From assembly GCF_900106835.1 (NCBI RefSeq), contig NZ_FNNR01000002.1:575716-639715 (forward strand): DNA of 64,000 nucleotides. The letters are read 5' to 3'. The position numbers and the translations under genes are program-made. This stretch comes from Arthrobacter sp. cf158 (GTDB lineage: Bacteria; Actinomycetota; Actinomycetes; Actinomycetales; Micrococcaceae). Positions 56,122 to 64,000 of the stretch are shown piece by piece (position 1 is the first letter of the stretch; the number at the start of each line of letters is the position of its first letter). A model generated the notes under the pieces. The model searched no databases. It saw only the letters and a list, made by a program, of their open reading frames with translations, and was not told the DNA's origin.

Positions 56122-57057
56122 GTGGGAAGCGTGGACGGACAATCACTGCCAGCATCCCTGCAAGACGCAGTCGAAGGTTTTCGGCGCTTCCTGGAGGGCG
56201 AACGCGCGAGGTCTTCGCACACTGTCCGTGCCTACCTCGCAGATGTCGAGAGTCTTCTCGGTTTTGCTGTCCAGGAGGGGATCGAAGAGCTTGGTCAACT
56301 GGAGCTGGGTTCCCTCCGGCGCTGGCTCGGCGCGCAGAGTGAGGCAGGCATGGCCAGAGCCACGTTGGCACGGCGTGCAGCAACAGCCAGATCCTTCACA
56401 GGGTGGGCCCTCAGGGAAGAACTCATCACCACGGACCCTGCCGTGCGTCTTCAGGCGCCCAAGAAGGGCAAATCCCTTCCCGGCGTCCTGCAGCAGCAGC
56501 AGGTTACCCGGATGGTGGAAGACCTGAACACTGCTGCAGCGGAGGGCGGCCCCATGGCCGTGCGGAACCGGGCCATGGTTGAACTGCTCTACGCCACGGG
56601 TGTACGCGTGGGTGAACTCGCCGGGTTGGACATCGATGACCTTGATCCTGACCGCCGAACCCTCCGGGTGCTGGGCAAGGGAAACAAGGAGCGCACGGTC
56701 CCCTTCGGTGTTCCCGCAGCCGTAGCCGTGGATGACTGGTTGAGACGCGGCCGCCCAGCGGTGGTGACTGCTTCCAGTGGCCCGGCTTTGTTCCTCGGCG
56801 TCCGGGGCAACAGGGTTGATCCCCGGCAGATCCGTGGCGTGGTGAATGAACTGCTGCAGGCCTTGGGTGACACCGCAGCTACGGGGCCGCATGCCCTTCG
56901 GCACAGCGCTGCCACCCACCTGCTCGACGGGGGAGCGGATTTGAGGGCTGTCCAGGAGATTCTCGGCCACAGTAGCCTCGCCACCACTCAGATCTACACC
57001 CACGTCTCTGTGGACAGGCTCCGCAAAAGCTACCAACAGGCTCACCCCAGGGCCTGA
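56122..57057 (+). CDS. xerC: Tyrosine recombinase XerC-like
   Basis: XerC-type recombinases resolve chromosome dimers at dif. The 311-residue protein has an N-terminal SAM-like core-binding domain (about 10-100) and the catalytic residues in order: Arg in GVRVGELAG, Lys in GKGNKER, HxxR in HALRHSAA, His in LGHSS and Tyr in IYTHVS. The GTG at 56122 gives the full N-terminal domain; GTG at 56131 is an alternative. Location after dprA is typical of core XerC rather than a phage integrase. Confidence 0.92.
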   Translation: MGSVDGQSLPASLQDAVEGFRRFLEGERARSSHTVRAYLADVESLLGFAVQEGIEELGQLELGSLRRWLGAQSEAGMARATLARRAATARSFTGWALREELITTDPAVRLQAPKKGKSLPGVLQQQQVTRMVEDLNTAAAEGGPMAVRNRAMVELLYATGVRVGELAGLDIDDLDPDRRTLRVLGKGNKERTVPFGVPAAVAVDDWLRRGRPAVVTASSGPALFLGVRGNRVDPRQIRGVVNELLQALGDTAATGPHALRHSAATHLLDGGADLRAVQEILGHSSLATTQIYTHVSVDRLRKSYQQAHPRA

Positions 57058-57064
57058 AATAGAA

Positions 57065-57097
57065 CTGATGCGTCCCAACTCGGGTGCTGATGCGTCC
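57065..57097 (+). repeat. Two 11-bp direct repeats downstream of xerC
   Basis: CTGATGCGTCC occurs at 57065-57075 and 57087-57097, a 22-base period, in the 259-base gap before the DUF3145 gene. The rest of that gap shows no gene or clear promoter, apart from the GGAGG at its end. Confidence 0.6.
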
Positions 57098-57316
57098 GCA
57101 CTGGCGGAAATGGACAGCGTACGGCAAAATGAAAGCACCACGGGGAAACCTTCAATTCGAAGTTGAGGGTTATATCTGTGCCAAGATCGTCAGTAGCATT
57201 ACCAATAAATCAATAGCCTGTCAGGGCCCACATGAATTTCATGGCATCCGGCAGCAACAGCAAGCATCCAGGCAGAGGTCGTTGGGGAAGACGTACCTAC
57301 AGCTATGGAGGATGGA

Positions 57317-57820
57317 ATGTCTGTTGCAACAACCCGCGGTGTCCTGTTCGTGCACTCGGCCCCTACGGCGCTTTGCCCGCACGTTGAGTGGGCCATCGGA
57401 TCGGTCGTGGACAAGCGGACCGATCTTGAGTGGACCCCTCAGCCTGCTGCGCCTGGAATGTTCCGGGCCGAGTTGTCGTGGACCGGAACGCCCGGCACGG
57501 GGGCTCAACTGGCGTCCGCACTCCGTGGCTGGGCGCATCTGCGGTACGAGGTCACCGAAGAGCCGAGCCAGGGCGTTGATGGAGCGCGTTGGTCACACAC
57601 TCCCGAACTCGGCATTTTCCATGCGGTCACGGACGTCCATGGCAACATCATGGTGACGGAAGACCGCATCCGGTACGCCTATGAGTCAGGTGCCGGCGAC
57701 CCCTCTGCCGTGTACCACGAACTGTCGTTGGCCCTGGGTGAAGCATGGGACGAAGAGCTTGAGCCCTTCCGTCACGCGGCAGAAGGTGCTCCGGTGCGCT
57801 GGCTGCACCAAGTGGGCTAG
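57317..57820 (+). CDS. DUF3145 family protein
   Basis: This 167-residue protein contains GVLFVHSAPTALCPHVEWA at the N-terminus and RYAYESGAGDPSAVYHELS, features of DUF3145, an actinobacterial family of unknown function that lies near fabF in related genomes. The ATG at 57317 is preferred because GGAGG (57307-57311) precedes it by five bases; the ATG at 57305 lies upstream of that site. A perfect terminator follows 26 bases after the stop. Confidence 0.9.
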   Translation: MSVATTRGVLFVHSAPTALCPHVEWAIGSVVDKRTDLEWTPQPAAPGMFRAELSWTGTPGTGAQLASALRGWAHLRYEVTEEPSQGVDGARWSHTPELGIFHAVTDVHGNIMVTEDRIRYAYESGAGDPSAVYHELSLALGEAWDEELEPFRHAAEGAPVRWLHQVG

Positions 57821-57846
57821 GACTCCGCGATAACACCCCCATAGCA

Positions 57847-57883
57847 ATGAAGAGGGCCCCACCTGTGGTGGGGCCCTCTTCAT
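57847..57883. terminator. Bidirectional terminator between DUF3145 gene and fabF
   Basis: ATGAAGAGGGCCCCACC and GGTGGGGCCCTCTTCAT form a perfect 17-bp stem around TGT. It lies 30 bases past the fabF stop on the other strand and can serve both genes. Confidence 0.88.
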
Positions 57884-57912
57884 GTCTCAATGAGTCGGTG
57901 GTGACGCCGGGA

Positions 57913-59148
57913 TCAGACGTTCCGGACTGCAATGACGGCGTTGTGTCCGCCGAAGCCGAAGGAGTTGCTCAGAGCCACGATATCGCCTGCCGGCAAGTCC
58001 CGGACCGATGTCACGACGTCGAGAGGGATCTCTGGATCCTGGTTCTCGAGGTTGATGGTCACCGGTGCCTTGCGCTCGTAGACAGCCAGTACGGTCAGTA
58101 CTGCCTCAACGGCGCCGGAAGCTCCCAGGAGGTGGCCCATTTGCGACTTGGTGGCAGAGACCGCCACATTGTCCACGTGGGTCCCCAGAGCGGCACGCAG
58201 GGCCGTGTACTCGGGCTTGTCGCCAACCGGGGTTGAGGTGGCGTGCGCGTTGACGTGCACCACGTCCTCAGCCTGGATCCGGCCATCAAACATCGCAGCC
58301 TTGAGTGCGCGGGTGGCACCCAGGCCCTCGGGGTCCGGTGCTGTGATGTGGTAGGCATCTGCGGTCACGGACGTTCCGGCCAGCTCGGCGTAGATGCGGG
58401 CACCACGGGCGATTGCGTGTTCTTCGGCCTCAAGGACCAAAGCGCCGGCGCCTTCACCCATGACGAAACCGTCACGGTCGATGTCGTAAGGGCGGGATGC
58501 GCGTTCGGGCTCGTCGTTGCGGCGCGAGAGTGCCTGCATGGAGGAGAAAGCGGCCAGAGGCATCGGGTGGATGGCAGCTTCCGCACCACCGCACACCACA
58601 ACGTCCGCTTTGCCCGAACGGATGAGATCCAGGCCAAGGTGAAGGGCTTCCGTGCCTGATGCGCAGGCCGAAACAGGAGTGTGCGCTCCGGCGCGGGCTC
58701 CAAGGTCCAGGCTGACCGCAGCCGCCACGCCGTTGGGCATCAACATGGGAACGGTCATGGGCAGGACCCTGCGGGGTCCCTTGTCCCTCAGCGTGTCCCA
58801 GGCGTCAAGGAGTGTCCAGACGCCGCCGATGCCGGTGGCGAAGGCTACAGCCAGGCGATCGTGGTCGATCTCTTCAATCCCGGCGTCGGACCAGGCCTCA
58901 CGGGCTGCGATGACACCAAACTGCGTGGACGGGTCCATGCGCTTGGCCTCAACCCGGCTCAGGACCTCAAGGGCCGGCGTCGAGCACCGGGCAGCAAAGT
59001 GGACGGGGAGGTCGTACTTGGCCACCCACTCATCTTCGAGCGTACGGGCGCCGGAGACCCCTTTCAGCGCGTTCTGCCACATTGTGGGTACGTCGCCGCC
59101 GATGGGAGTGGTGGCCCCCAGACCGGTTATGACTACTTTGCGTGCCAT
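57913..59148 (-). CDS. fabF: 3-oxoacyl-ACP synthase II
   Basis: FabF extends acyl-ACP with malonyl-ACP. The 411-residue thiolase-fold enzyme has the catalytic Cys in VSACASGTEALH, His in NAHATSTPVGD and the second His in GHLLGASGA. The ATG at 59148 starts ARKVVITGLGATTPIG, the family N-terminus. It is the last gene of the fab cluster and lies 131 bases downstream of acpP. Confidence 0.97.
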   Translation of the reverse strand: MARKVVITGLGATTPIGGDVPTMWQNALKGVSGARTLEDEWVAKYDLPVHFAARCSTPALEVLSRVEAKRMDPSTQFGVIAAREAWSDAGIEEIDHDRLAVAFATGIGGVWTLLDAWDTLRDKGPRRVLPMTVPMLMPNGVAAAVSLDLGARAGAHTPVSACASGTEALHLGLDLIRSGKADVVVCGGAEAAIHPMPLAAFSSMQALSRRNDEPERASRPYDIDRDGFVMGEGAGALVLEAEEHAIARGARIYAELAGTSVTADAYHITAPDPEGLGATRALKAAMFDGRIQAEDVVHVNAHATSTPVGDKPEYTALRAALGTHVDNVAVSATKSQMGHLLGASGAVEAVLTVLAVYERKAPVTINLENQDPEIPLDVVTSVRDLPAGDIVALSNSFGFGGHNAVIAVRNV

Positions 59149-59279
59149 GCGATCACTCTCTGTCGGATCAGCCGTCCAACCTGCAGGTTTCACAGGGGGA
59201 GGCAAGAAAATCTTTGGGCGTTACTGCGGCTGTGCCGGGCTCAGGGATGGAATCCCGGCCCGGCACAGCTGTGTCAGGA

Positions 59280-59525
59280 CTAGGCCTGTGCGTTGGCGAT
59301 GAAGCTGACGGCGTCGCCGACGGTCTTGAGGTTCTTGACCTCTTCGTCCGGGATGCGAACGCCGAACTTTTCCTCAGCGTTGACCACGATGGTCATCATG
59401 GAGATGGAGTCGATGTCCAGGTCCTCGGTGAAGGACTTGTCCAGCTCCACGGCTTCGGTGGCGAGGCCGGTCTCTTCGTTGACGATTTCAGCCAGGCCGG
59501 CCAGGATTTCTTCGTTGCTAGCCAT
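59280..59525 (-). CDS. acpP: Acyl carrier protein
   Basis: This 81-residue acidic ACP carries the growing acyl chain on 4'-phosphopantetheine attached to Ser40 in the DLDIDSIS motif (DSL in most bacteria, DSI here). It starts 87 bases after fabH and is part of the fabD-fabH-acpP-fabF cluster. Confidence 0.97.
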   Translation of the reverse strand: MASNEEILAGLAEIVNEETGLATEAVELDKSFTEDLDIDSISMMTIVVNAEEKFGVRIPDEEVKNLKTVGDAVSFIANAQA

Positions 59526-59612
59526 TGTTGGCTCCTTTTCTTGATATACCGGCTACTGCCGGAAAGGGGGCAAACCGCGGTTACGGTTTGGGTTTGTAAG
59601 TCGTCTTTGGTT

Positions 59613-60674
59613 CTACGGCAGAACAACTACCTGGGCACCGAACACCAGACCGGCGCCGAAACCGATCTGCAGTGCCAAGCCGCCGCTCAGCTCAGGGTTT
59701 TCCTTGAGCAAGCGGTGCGTTGCCAGTGGGATGGAGGCCGCGGACGTGTTGCCCGCCTGCGCGATGTCGCGGCCGATGACAACGGATTCGGGAAGCTTGA
59801 GCTTCTTGACCATCTCGTCAATGATGCGCATGTTCGCTTGGTGGGGAACGAAGGCAGCGAGGTCGCTCGCTTCGATGCCGGCGGCATCCAGAGCTTGCTG
59901 GGCTACCTTTGCCATTTCCCAGACGGCCCAGCGGAACACAGTCTGACCATCCTGGCGCAGTGTGGGCCAGACATCCTGGGTGGCGGAGAGAATGGCGGGG
60001 TCGTCGATCTCATCAGAGTGTCGGGCCGATTCGCCCAGTTTTTTGACGTCCTCCAGCGAGTGGGTCATTCCAATGGCATCCCACTTGCTGCCGTCAGAGC
60101 CCCAGACCGAGGGGCCGATTCCGGGAGTGTCGGACGGGCCAACCACCACAGCGCCGGCACCGTCACCGAGGAGGAAGGAAATGGTGCGTTCATGGTTGTC
60201 GATGACGTCGGATAGCTTTTCCGCGCCAACGACGAGCACGTACTCGGCCGCGCCGGAGCGGACCAAAGCATCGGCCTGGGCCACGCCATAGCAGTACCCG
60301 GCGCACGCGGCGGAGATATCAAAGGCCGGTGCCGGCGTCGCGCCCAAACGGTCGGTGAGGGCAGCGGCGGCCGACGGCGTCGCATAGGGGTGCGTCACGG
60401 TGGATACGATGACTGCTCCCAGCTGGGACGCTTCGATTCCCGCCTGTGCAAGTGCCTCGCGTGCTGCACCTTCGGCCATGTCGATGACGCTGACATCGGC
60501 AGCCGCGCGGTGGCGGGTGATGATGCCGGTGCGTTGGCGGATCCACTCGTCGGACGAATCAATCCACTGGCAGACGTCCTCGTTGGTGACGATCACGTCC
60601 GGGCGGTATGCGCCGATGCCCAGGATGCGTGCGTTCTCGTTGACCGCAGCCTTATTGAGTACGGGGGTGCTCAT
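59613..60674 (-). CDS. fabH: 3-oxoacyl-ACP synthase III
   Basis: FabH starts fatty acid synthesis by condensing an acyl-CoA primer with malonyl-ACP. The 353-residue enzyme has catalytic Cys124 in SAACAGYCYG, His in PHQAN and Asn in GNTSAASIP. An about 15-residue N-terminal extension precedes RILGIGAYRP. The ATG overlaps the fabD stop by four bases. The primer preference (straight or branched) cannot be read here. Confidence 0.97.
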   Translation of the reverse strand: MSTPVLNKAAVNENARILGIGAYRPDVIVTNEDVCQWIDSSDEWIRQRTGIITRHRAAADVSVIDMAEGAAREALAQAGIEASQLGAVIVSTVTHPYATPSAAAALTDRLGATPAPAFDISAACAGYCYGVAQADALVRSGAAEYVLVVGAEKLSDVIDNHERTISFLLGDGAGAVVVGPSDTPGIGPSVWGSDGSKWDAIGMTHSLEDVKKLGESARHSDEIDDPAILSATQDVWPTLRQDGQTVFRWAVWEMAKVAQQALDAAGIEASDLAAFVPHQANMRIIDEMVKKLKLPESVVIGRDIAQAGNTSAASIPLATHRLLKENPELSGGLALQIGFGAGLVFGAQVVVLP

Positions 60675-61600
60675 GCCTGGCCCTCCAATTCAGCAAAAAG
60701 TGCGAGTGCCGCGGACAGGTCATCCGGGGTCTTGACTGCAACTGTCTTCACGCCCGGCATGCCCCGTTTGGCCAGGCCGGCGAGCGTACCAGCGGGCGCG
60801 AGCTCAATGACGCCGGTAACGCCGCGCTCAACGAGAGTTTCCATGCACAGGTCCCAGCGGACAGGGCGGGAAACCTGCGCGATCAGGCTTTCGACGGCGG
60901 CAGGTCCGGCCGTGACTTCCTTGCCATCGAAGTTCGACAGCAACGGAACAGCAGGGCTCTGCGGCGAAAGTGACGGCTTGAGGGCTTCTAGTGCGCTGAC
61001 GGCAGGAGCCATGTGGGACGTATGGAAAGCGCCGGCTACTTTCAGGGGGATAACCCGGGCCTTGGCCGGCGGGTTCTCCGCCAACGCTTTCAGTTGCTCA
61101 AAGGTGCCCGCGGCGACGGTTTGGCCTGCGCCGTTAACGTTTGCGGGTGTGGCTCCCGAGGCTTCAATGGCGGCGAGGACCTCAGTGGGGTCGCCGCCTA
61201 CAACAGCGCTCATGCCGGTGGGGGTAACCGCAGCTGCCGCGGCCATGCTGTTGGCCCGTTCCCGGACGAAGGTCATTGCTTCGGCATCAGTGAGGACCCC
61301 CGCCAGAGCGGAAGCCGTGATTTCCCCTACGGAGTGCCCGGCAAGGATGACGGGAAGTGTGCTGAGTTCGACGTCGAACAAAGACTTGGCGGCTACGAGG
61401 CCTGCCGCAACAATCAGCGGCTGAGCCACCGCAGTGTCCTTGATGGTCTCTTCATCCGAGGTGGTGCCGTGGGCCTTGAGGTCAATGCCTGCGATCTCGC
61501 TCAGGGAGGCCAAGTGGCCTTCGACGGAGGGGAGTTCCAGCCAAGGGGCTAAAAATCCGGGGGTCTGGGAGCCCTGTCCAGGGCAGACGATTGCAAGCAC
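60671..61600 (-). CDS. fabD: Malonyl-CoA:ACP transacylase
   Basis: FabD loads malonyl groups onto ACP. The 309-residue protein shows VCPGQGSQTPGF at the start, the nucleophile elbow AGHSVGEITA and the catalytic His in GAFHTSHM. The GTG at 61600 is chosen because conserved sequence starts two residues later; an in-frame upstream start at 61633 would run into the control region. A 19-bp near-palindrome lies about 76 bases upstream of the start. Confidence 0.96.
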   Translation of the reverse strand: MLAIVCPGQGSQTPGFLAPWLELPSVEGHLASLSEIAGIDLKAHGTTSDEETIKDTAVAQPLIVAAGLVAAKSLFDVELSTLPVILAGHSVGEITASALAGVLTDAEAMTFVRERANSMAAAAAVTPTGMSAVVGGDPTEVLAAIEASGATPANVNGAGQTVAAGTFEQLKALAENPPAKARVIPLKVAGAFHTSHMAPAVSALEALKPSLSPQSPAVPLLSNFDGKEVTAGPAAVESLIAQVSRPVRWDLCMETLVERGVTGVIELAPAGTLAGLAKRGMPGVKTVAVKTPDDLSAALALFAELEGQA

Positions 61601-61633
61601 GTATCCAGCTTTCCAAATTGCCACGTGATCCAC

Positions 61634-61651
61634 TGGTGTTTTGGTACACCA
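61634..61651. promoter_or_regulatory. Inverted repeat between fabD start and the 19-bp site
   Basis: TGGTGT-N6-ACACCA is a 6-bp inverted repeat in the fabD promoter region. It may be a second regulatory element or overlap the -10. Confidence 0.4.
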
Positions 61652-61666
61652 AGCTCACTGGGTCAG

Positions 61667-61685
61667 TTTGTAGGAAGTCTACAAC
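61667..61685 (-). promoter_or_regulatory. Candidate FasR site upstream of fabD
   Basis: TTTGTAGGAAGTCTACAAC (plus-strand reading) contains TTGTAG-N5-CTACAA and matches the site upstream of fasR at 16 of 19 positions. It lies 67-85 bases before the fabD GTG, in the 88-base gap between fasR and fabD. Confidence 0.6.
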
Positions 61686-61688
61686 GGT

Positions 61689-62933
61689 TCAGTTCTGTGA
61701 ACGCGACGCGTGACGTTCGGGGGCGGCTTTTGGCTGGGCCGAAAGCCGGCCCACTACCAAGGCAGTTTGAAGCACAAAAGCCTCCCTTGGAAGGAGAGGA
61801 TCCCAGCCTGTGACGTCGCAGACACGCTTCAAACGGTAGCGCACAGTGTTGGCATGGACGAACAGTTCGCGGGCTGTCGCTTCCAAGGAGTGCCCCAGCT
61901 CAAGGTAGGTTCCCAAGGTCTCCACCAAGCCGTTTGAGGCAGCCAAAAGAGGCCTGTAAATGTTCTTGATCAGTGAGCGGCGGGCGGCGTCGTCTCCGGA
62001 AACGACGCGCTCGGGAAGCAGGTCATCGGCAGCAACCGGCCGTGGAGCAGAAGGCCAGGCGCGGGCTGCCGTTAGCCCAGCGAAGGCTGCCTGAGCGGAA
62101 CTGCTCGCTTCCAGGAGCGATCCTGCCTCCGGGCCATACACCACGGCGCCGGGCGCAAAAAGCTCGCTGAGCTTGACGTAGGCGGTGTCCCTGTCATTGA
62201 CTCCGCCAAGTATCAGGATCAGCCTGTCTCCTTGGATTCCCACCAGTGCATCCTCCGCGAAACGCCCGGCGGTTCGGCGCAGTTCACTGACGTAGCTTGC
62301 ACTGGGTTCCGACGGCGAATTGCCCACCATTACTGTGAAGCGCTCCTGGGCCTTCCAGCCGAGGGCCGCGATCCGGGACCTCAGGGCGTCCGTGTTTTCG
62401 CCGCGCAGGATGGCGTCCACGATCAGTGCTTCCAGGCGGGTGTCCCAGGAGCCTCGGGACTCGGCAGCCCGCGCGTAGACGTCTGCGGCAGCGAAGGCGA
62501 CTTCACGCGAGTACCGCAGAACGGCTTCGCGCAGTGAAGGTTGGTCCGATTCCGGCGCGATCACCGGGACCTGGTCCTCGACTACTTCAACCACGATCCG
62601 GATCAGCTGCAGGGCCTTCTGCAGGCTGATGGAGCGTGTCAGTTCCGTGGGGGCATTGCCGAAGACGTCGGTCAGGATCCATGACGGCGAACTCGGCCGT
62701 TCGTACCACGTCACAAACGCCGCGATGCCGTTCTGTGCCACAAGGCCCAGGGCTGAGCGCTCATCGGAGCTGAGGCGGCTGTACCAGGGCAGCGACTTCT
62801 CCAGTTGGCGCATGGTGCTGGTGGACAGCTGGCCCACGTTGGCGCGGAGTTGCCGCAGAGTTTCGGCCTTTTCAGGCGACAATGCCTGGGTTGCTGCCTT
62901 GCGCTTGGAAGTTGTTTTGCTCGGCTCTGCCAT
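61689..62933 (-). CDS. fasR: PucR-type transcriptional regulator of fatty acid synthesis, FasR-like
   Basis: This 414-residue regulator has a PucR/CdaR-type helix-turn-helix near the C-terminus (TYLELGHSLEATARELFVHA, NTVRYRLKRV) and a long N-terminal domain. Position directly upstream of fabD on the same strand, with aceE behind it, is that of FasR, an activator of fabDHPF in Streptomyces. The ATG at 62933 has no ribosome binding site, but TATGCT six bases upstream, so it is probably leaderless. An in-frame ATG at 62969 would overlap the 19-bp site and is less likely. The role as fab activator is inferred from family and context. Confidence 0.88.
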   Translation of the reverse strand: MAEPSKTTSKRKAATQALSPEKAETLRQLRANVGQLSTSTMRQLEKSLPWYSRLSSDERSALGLVAQNGIAAFVTWYERPSSPSWILTDVFGNAPTELTRSISLQKALQLIRIVVEVVEDQVPVIAPESDQPSLREAVLRYSREVAFAAADVYARAAESRGSWDTRLEALIVDAILRGENTDALRSRIAALGWKAQERFTVMVGNSPSEPSASYVSELRRTAGRFAEDALVGIQGDRLILILGGVNDRDTAYVKLSELFAPGAVVYGPEAGSLLEASSSAQAAFAGLTAARAWPSAPRPVAADDLLPERVVSGDDAARRSLIKNIYRPLLAASNGLVETLGTYLELGHSLEATARELFVHANTVRYRLKRVCDVTGWDPLLPREAFVLQTALVVGRLSAQPKAAPERHASRSQN

Positions 62934-62939
62934 GGAATG

Positions 62940-62945
62940 AGCATA
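62940..62945 (-). promoter_or_regulatory. -10 box of leaderless fasR
   Basis: On the minus strand TATGCT lies six bases before the ATG at 62933, with TGGAGC 17 bases further up as a weak -35 that directly abuts the 19-bp site. Confidence 0.5.
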
Positions 62946-62968
62946 CGGGCCATCCCGTGCAAGCTCCA

Positions 62969-62987
62969 TTTGTGAGAAGGCTACAAC
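62969..62987 (-). promoter_or_regulatory. Candidate FasR site upstream of fasR
   Basis: TTTGTGAGAAGGCTACAAC (plus-strand reading) matches the fabD-upstream site in TTTGT, GAAG and CTACAAC. Its position next to the predicted -35 fits activation or autoregulation. Confidence 0.6.
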
Positions 62988-63027
62988 TGATGTTGTTGCT
63001 GATCACGTCGGGGTGAACGGTCCAGGC

Positions 63028-63054
63028 TGTTAAAGCCCGGGTTGTTAAAGCCCG
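63028..63054 (+). repeat. Two 12-bp direct repeats
   Basis: TGTTAAAGCCCG occurs at 63028-63039 and 63043-63054, a 15-base period, between the aceE terminator hairpin and fasR. Confidence 0.65.
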
Positions 63055-63056
63055 AC

Positions 63057-63086
63057 GGCGGCCCCCACCTTTCGGTGGAAGCCGCC
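63057..63086 (-). terminator. Hairpin downstream of aceE
   Basis: GGCGGC-CCC-CACC pairs with GGTG-GAA-GCCGCC around TTTC with a 3x3 internal loop, 55 bases past the aceE stop on the minus strand. The T-run is weak. Confidence 0.6.
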
Positions 63087-63141
63087 ATCGCGTTTATCGC
63101 TGGGTTAACCCCGCTGCCGGATAGTGTCCGGCAGCCTGCAG

Positions 63142-64000
63142 TCAGGCGTCTCCGCCTGCTCCGCCGGTGGTGCCGGCATTCACATCCAGGAGCCGGTACT
63201 TTTCGATCGCCTTTTCCAATGCGCCTGCTTCAACTTCGCCCTTGGCGGCGAGGAGTTGGAGGGTTTTGGCGACGATGGAGTGGGTGTCGTTTTTGAAGTA
63301 GCGGCGTGCGGCTTGGCGGGTGTCGGAGAAGCCGAAGCCGTCTGCTCCGAGGGAGGCGAAGTCGTTGGGGATGAATTGGCGGATTTGGTCGGGGACGGCT
63401 TTCATGTAGTCGGACACGGCGATGACGGGTCCGGTGGTGTCTTTGAGTTGTTCGGTGATGAACGGGGTGCGGGCGGGTTGGCCGGGGTTGAGGAAGGCGT
63501 GTTCTTCGGCGGCGAGTCCGTCGCGTCGGAGTTCGTTCCAGGAGGTCACGGAGAAGACGTCGGCGGCGACTCCCCAGTCCTCGTTGAGGATCCGTGCTGC
63601 TTCGAGGGCCCAGGGGACGGACACGCCGGAGGCGAGGATGTTCGCGGTGGGCCGGTTGGCCTCTCCCGCGGGGGCGTCTGCGAGTTTGTAGATGCCTTTG
63701 AGGAGTCCGTTGAGGTCGAGGTTTTCCGGTTCCGCGGGTTGGGTGATGGGTTCGTTGTAGACGGTGAGGTAGTACATGACATTTCTGTCATCGTCAGCGT
63801 CTGGTCCGTACATTTGTTCGAGGCCGTGGCGGATGATGTGGCCGATTTCGTAGCCGTAGGCGGGGTCGTAGGTTTTCACGGCGGGGTTGGTGGAGGCCAG
63901 GATGGGGGAGTGTCCGTCGGCGTGTTGGAGTCCTTCGCCGGTGAGGGTGGTCCGTCCTGCGGTGGCGCCGATGATGAAGCCGCGGGTCATTTGGTCCGCT
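63142..64000 (-). CDS. aceE: Pyruvate dehydrogenase E1 component, C-terminal part (truncated by window edge)
   Basis: The frame is open to the window end (an in-frame Met is at 63990, but coding continues upstream as Ala-Asp-Gln), so only the last ~285 residues are visible. They match the homodimeric AceE type of pyruvate dehydrogenase: RTTLTGEGLQHADGHS, YLTVYNEPI, SVTSWNELRRDG and the C-terminal FGFSDTRQAARRYF. The enzyme decarboxylates pyruvate with thiamine diphosphate and feeds acetyl-CoA to the cell. Codons end strongly in C or G, a sign of high expression. The C-terminus has a Gly/Ala-rich tail. It lies upstream of fasR-fabD on the same strand. Confidence 0.95.
   Translation of the reverse strand, partial: ADQMTRGFIIGATAGRTTLTGEGLQHADGHSPILASTNPAVKTYDPAYGYEIGHIIRHGLEQMYGPDADDDRNVMYYLTVYNEPITQPAEPENLDLNGLLKGIYKLADAPAGEANRPTANILASGVSVPWALEAARILNEDWGVAADVFSVTSWNELRRDGLAAEEHAFLNPGQPARTPFITEQLKDTTGPVIAVSDYMKAVPDQIRQFIPNDFASLGADGFGFSDTRQAARRYFKNDTHSIVAKTLQLLAAKGEVEAGALEKAIEKYRLLDVNAGTTGGAGGDA

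Noticed and set aside
56122..57057. Tyrosine recombinase considered as integrase of a mobile element
   Set aside because: Neighbours are core genes, no attachment-site repeats or phage genes are seen, and the protein fits chromosomal XerC.

Overview
The window looks like core chromosome of a high-GC Gram-positive actinobacterium, closest in style to Arthrobacter/Paenarthrobacter (Micrococcaceae). The evidence is high GC throughout, frequent GTG/TTG starts, many ATGA overlaps, many genes with no Shine-Dalgarno but an extended TANNNT box six bases upstream of the start, and actinobacterial families and gene orders: an IclR-type NdgR/LtbR regulator divergent from leuCD, a PucR-type FasR regulator before fabD-fabH-acpP-fabF, DUF2469, DUF3145, DUF3515, and an rpmF product without zinc cysteines. 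The genus assignment is inference from gene content, not a database match. No tRNA, rRNA, CRISPR array, prophage or insertion sequence was seen.

Layout. 1-2.9 kb: two overlapping membrane GTPases, the first cut by the window edge. 2.9-6.4 kb: a DUF1697 gene and ndgR divergent from leuCD, with a palindromic operator inside both promoters. 6.5-10.9 kb: murA, plsC-like acyltransferase, gpsA and ddl (cell wall precursors and phospholipid entry). 10.9-16.5 kb: a DUF3515 lipoprotein, then thiL, a DAK2 protein, recG and rsmD. 16.5-18.6 kb: a spermidine-synthase-fold protein and a PLP aminotransferase on the minus strand. 18.6-21.8 kb: coaD, a yceD-like gene with a probable ATT start, rpmF, rnc and mutM. 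21.8-25.0 kb: a tightly coupled cassette of a small ORF, a Ser/Gly/Thr-rich membrane-anchored protein, an MFS transporter and a membrane-anchored beta-propeller. 25.1-30.0 kb: one giant secreted multidomain protein with four DUF4082-type modules. 30.4-35.2 kb: smc and ftsY. 35.2-38.4 kb: an MFS transporter divergent from amt-glnK, with a GlnR-like box between them. 38.4-46.5 kb: a zwf paralogue, ffh, an atypical alpha/beta-hydrolase, thiC with a TPP riboswitch, an amidohydrolase and a ring-cleavage dioxygenase-like protein. 46.6-57.8 kb: a long informational block (rpsP, khpA, rimM, trmD, rplS, two lepB genes, rnhB, DUF2469, yraN, comM, dprA, xerC, DUF3145). 57.9-64 kb on the minus strand: the fatty acid synthesis cluster fabF-acpP-fabH-fabD, its regulator fasR, and the 3' end of aceE.

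How the genes fit together. Ffh and FtsY form the SRP targeting pair, with two signal peptidases completing the secretion route. rpsP-khpA-rimM-trmD-rplS is the conserved ribosome/tRNA maturation cluster, and the rpmF-rnc-mutM-smc-ftsY order is also typical. AceE makes acetyl-CoA, FabD/FabH/FabF/AcpP turn it into acyl chains, and the plsC-like protein and GpsA serve phospholipid synthesis. The most useful new observations are regulatory: a 19-bp near-palindrome shared by the fabD and fasR upstream regions (candidate FasR site), a probable AUU start codon, overlapping divergent promoters built around one NdgR-type palindrome, and a recurring leaderless promoter pattern. The least understood protein-level items are the 21.8-25 kb membrane cassette, the giant DUF4082 protein with its Gly/Leu/Cys tail, and the paired membrane GTPases.
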